This document shows, one piece after another, positions 62,636 through 64,000 of a stretch of DNA of 64,000 nt (its first letter is position 1; the number at the start of each line of letters is the position of its first letter). Origin of the DNA: JBAOHV01 sp037045265 (GTDB taxonomy: Bacteria; Actinomycetota; Acidimicrobiia; Acidimicrobiales; Microtrichaceae). The DNA is taken from the NCBI GenBank assembly GCA_037045265.1, contig JBAOHV010000002.1:119522-183521 (forward strand), in the 5' to 3' direction. The notes under the pieces are model-generated. The model saw only the letters and a list, made by a program, of their open reading frames with translations, was not told the origin of the DNA and did not search any database. Position numbers and translations under genes: made by a program.

Positions 62636-63267
62636 CCCGCGTGGACTGGAAGTCGTCGTAGCGGATTTGCACGGCAGCAAGACGTTCCCTCACAAGTCGG
62701 CCGATCGTCATCGCCTCGCTGTCCGCTGGCGGCATCGACATTGCCAGGATTGCCTGGTCGACGACGCTTCCGAATTGGCTTCGGTCAGCGGCCAGCACTT
62801 CGGCGAAGTCCATGACCCACGCGCCCTCGATGTCTTGCCTTCCGCCGAGGAACATCTCGAAGCACACGTCAGACGCCAGATCCAGCTGAATCGGGGACGG
62901 GGCCTTTTCCAATACCAAGCCGCAGAAATGTGCCGCAGATGGCGGTCGCGCAGTTCATCAGCCCGAGCGCTTCGACCAACGAGCCAGACCGACCCTTTTC
63001 AAGAGCGCCAGGGACGGACCATTCCATCAACTCCCATGCCGCAACCATGCCTCGTGGGCCACGCTCGGCCGACGTCAGATCCGCTGCGTCATATCGGCCC
63101 GCCGCCAGTCCGCGTTTGTGCATGGCGCTGCACAAGCCCTCGATCTTGAGGGACAAAATGGGGAGGGACTGAGGAGGGTTCTGTCCAGTTGGTGTACCGC
63201 GTGCCTTCAACGCGATTGCGACAACAAGCAACAGCGCCACGACGAAAAGCACATCGATCCATGTCAT
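62628..63267 (-). CDS. Membrane-anchored hypothetical protein (one frameshift)
   Basis: From ATG 63267: an N-terminal anchor TWIDVLFVVALLLVVAIALK, a short linker, then LPILSLKIEGLCSAMHKRGL, MVAAWELMEWSVPGALEKGR and ALGLMNCATAICGTFLRLGI. Near 62,910 the frame changes and continues as SPIQLDLASDVCFEMFLGGR, AWVMDFAEVLAADRSQFGSV and QAILAMSMPPADSEAMTIGR to the stop at 62628. About 212 residues in all. The only minus-strand gene of good quality in this segment. Function unknown. Confidence 0.5.
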
Positions 63268-63394
63268 GTAACTGCTCCGGCGAAGCTCGCGATGATTGCA
63301 TGGCGTGCGCGGCACAACGCAAGTCGTGCAGTTGATCCGAAGCAGAGGCTGGGGCAGGCAACCAGCTCGCTCGCAGACCACGACGAACGCTTGT

Positions 63395-63529
63395 TCAAAC
63401 CGTCTTTCGCACGCGGTAGTTGCTGAGTGCCCACATGACCGGCGCGAAGATCGGCCGCCGGGCCGATTCGCGGATGCGTGAATCCAGGAAATGCAGGCGC
63501 GGGTTTGGCGGAAGGTCCATGCGACACAT
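63395..63529 (-). CDS. Small basic protein (44 aa), possible
   Basis: ATG at 63529 (or 63520) on the minus strand gives MDLPPNPRLHFLDSRIRESA and ARRPIFAPVMWALSNYRVRK followed by a stop. The sequence has a natural mix of hydrophobic and basic residues and is the only protein-like frame between 63,268 and 63,813. The rest of that 545-bp interval shows only broken fragments (for example VTAELQVRIGETEETLTTII near 63,600 and ALPAKYSPEKKAA near 63,720-63,750, plus strand). Confidence 0.35.
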   Translation of the reverse strand: MCRMDLPPNPRLHFLDSRIRESARRPIFAPVMWALSNYRVRKTV

Positions 63530-63813
63530 CGGTCGCCCGACGCCTTGCCGCAACACGATGGCCGTCCGTGGCTAATCCATCTTCGTAACGGCAGAACTGC
63601 AGGTCCGCATCGGCGAGACCGAAGAGACCTTGACCACCATCATCGGCAAGCCGCGGTCACACTAATCAAGCACGCCGTGCCGGTCGAGCTGCGCCGGGAA
63701 CGGATACCTTCCGGCCCTGCCGGCCAAGTACAGCCCTGAGAAGAAGGCCGCGTAACTTCCCCGCGCGCCGCGCAGGCGCACGGTCTTCTGGTGTTCAACC
63801 ACCGGAGGACCAC

Positions 63814-64000
63814 ATGGTCACCCATGCACACGCCGTCTACCAGGGTGTTACCCGCAACCCTTGCTATCGCACGAAGGCCGACTGGGCCGCGGCCAAAGCC
63901 AACGAAGCCAAGCAGAAGGCGCGCGTGATGAGCGATGCCCGTGCACGAGAGCCTGGCGCTCCCCGGACGCGCGACGACGTCATCAGCAAGTTGTTCGCTG
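63814..64000 (+). CDS. Hypothetical protein, partial (runs off window)
   Basis: GGAGG at 63804-63808, 5 bp before the ATG at 63814. Reads MVTHAHAVYQGVTRNPCYRT and KADWAAAKANEAKQKARVMS, then stays open to the edge (62 residues seen). Charged, helical, no motif. A strong ribosome site makes this one of the safer genes of the foreign segment. Confidence 0.6.
   Translation, partial: MVTHAHAVYQGVTRNPCYRTKADWAAAKANEAKQKARVMSDARAREPGAPRTRDDVISKLFA

Larger units (their letters stand above)
58055..64000. other. Foreign segment: plasmid/integrative-element-like or chimeric contig end
   Basis: From 58,055 the sequence is less GC-rich, genes are short (50-190 residues), ribosome sites of the AGGAG type recur (60,090; 61,002; 63,804), and none of the genes shows actinobacterial relatives that can be recognised. 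Short genes with overlapping coupled starts, a P-loop ATPase and no housekeeping gene recall the accessory part of a proteobacterial plasmid or ICE. No integrase, attachment repeat, transposase or origin was found at the boundary. Single-base frame breaks continue here too. Confidence 0.6.

Overview
Most of the window (about 1-58,050) is one stretch of very GC-rich chromosome with strong G/C bias at third codon positions. The gene set points to a high-GC Gram-positive (actinobacterial) host, most likely of the Acidimicrobiia/Ilumatobacter kind. The pointers are a DUF3499 protein, a PIN-PhoH (PhoH2-type) protein, a mycoredoxin, a fused B12 mutase (IcmF), paired acyl-CoA dehydrogenases, an Rpf-like cell-wall enzyme with an EF-hand loop, DUF2252 and DUF4126. 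The class-level placement is an impression and was not checked by a search.

Layout. 1-1,804: two adjacent acyl-CoA dehydrogenases. 1,918-10,200: PhoH2-like protein, a Pro-rich membrane protein, an SLC41/MgtE-like Mg2+ transporter, a sulfatase, a TIM-barrel amidohydrolase, an ArsC-like protein, a carboxymuconolactone-decarboxylase-like protein and a SpoIID/LytB protein. 10,250-15,062: EEP phosphatase, an SDR that has lost its catalytic Tyr and Lys, DUF3499, class I fumarase and a convergent patatin. 15,216-20,078: DUF4126 / CopC-CopD / HdeD membrane operon, then DUF2252 and a CPBP protease. 20,317-23,052: phytoene-dehydrogenase-like oxidoreductase, a beta-propeller-like lipoprotein and a GlsB-type membrane protein. 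23,207-27,108: a two-component system divergent from a membrane-anchored sulfite-oxidase-family molybdoenzyme, followed by a small secreted lipoprotein made of TDDSM repeats. 27,323-31,316: VapBC, tRNA-Arg(CCU) and IcmF. 31,267-36,314: CPA2 antiporter, ArfB, mycoredoxin and a translationally coupled bioA-bioF-bioD operon. 36,376-37,858: a perfect TTAGG/CCTAA palindrome before an unknown gene and a fatty-acid desaturase. 37,952-42,541: a giant lipoprotein (7 PKD domains, MopE-type motif, beta-helix, Gly-rich tail) and the Rpf-like gene behind a CRP/GlxR-like site. 42,579-58,054: VIT family protein, degenerate acyltransferase, 51-residue lipoprotein, SOD, MFS, ParA, dienelactone hydrolase, RarD, an S1 protein, two helicases (one HrpB), a rhodanese lipoprotein, AarF and the first half of pdxH.

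Sequence quality matters for reading this window. At least fifteen otherwise conserved genes, including SOD, HrpB, ParA, the histidine kinase and AarF, are interrupted by single-base frame changes that keep full domain content. This looks like uncorrected long-read consensus error and not mass pseudogenisation. The density of such errors rises towards 56-58 kb.

At about 58,054 pdxH stops in mid-protein, and everything to 64,000 looks foreign. It is visibly less GC-rich and packed with small genes of unknown function, some with clear AGGAG ribosome sites and coupled starts, plus a P-loop ATPase. It resembles a plasmid or integrative-element segment of proteobacterial type. This is either a mobile element inserted in pdxH or an assembly chimera; the sequence alone does not decide.
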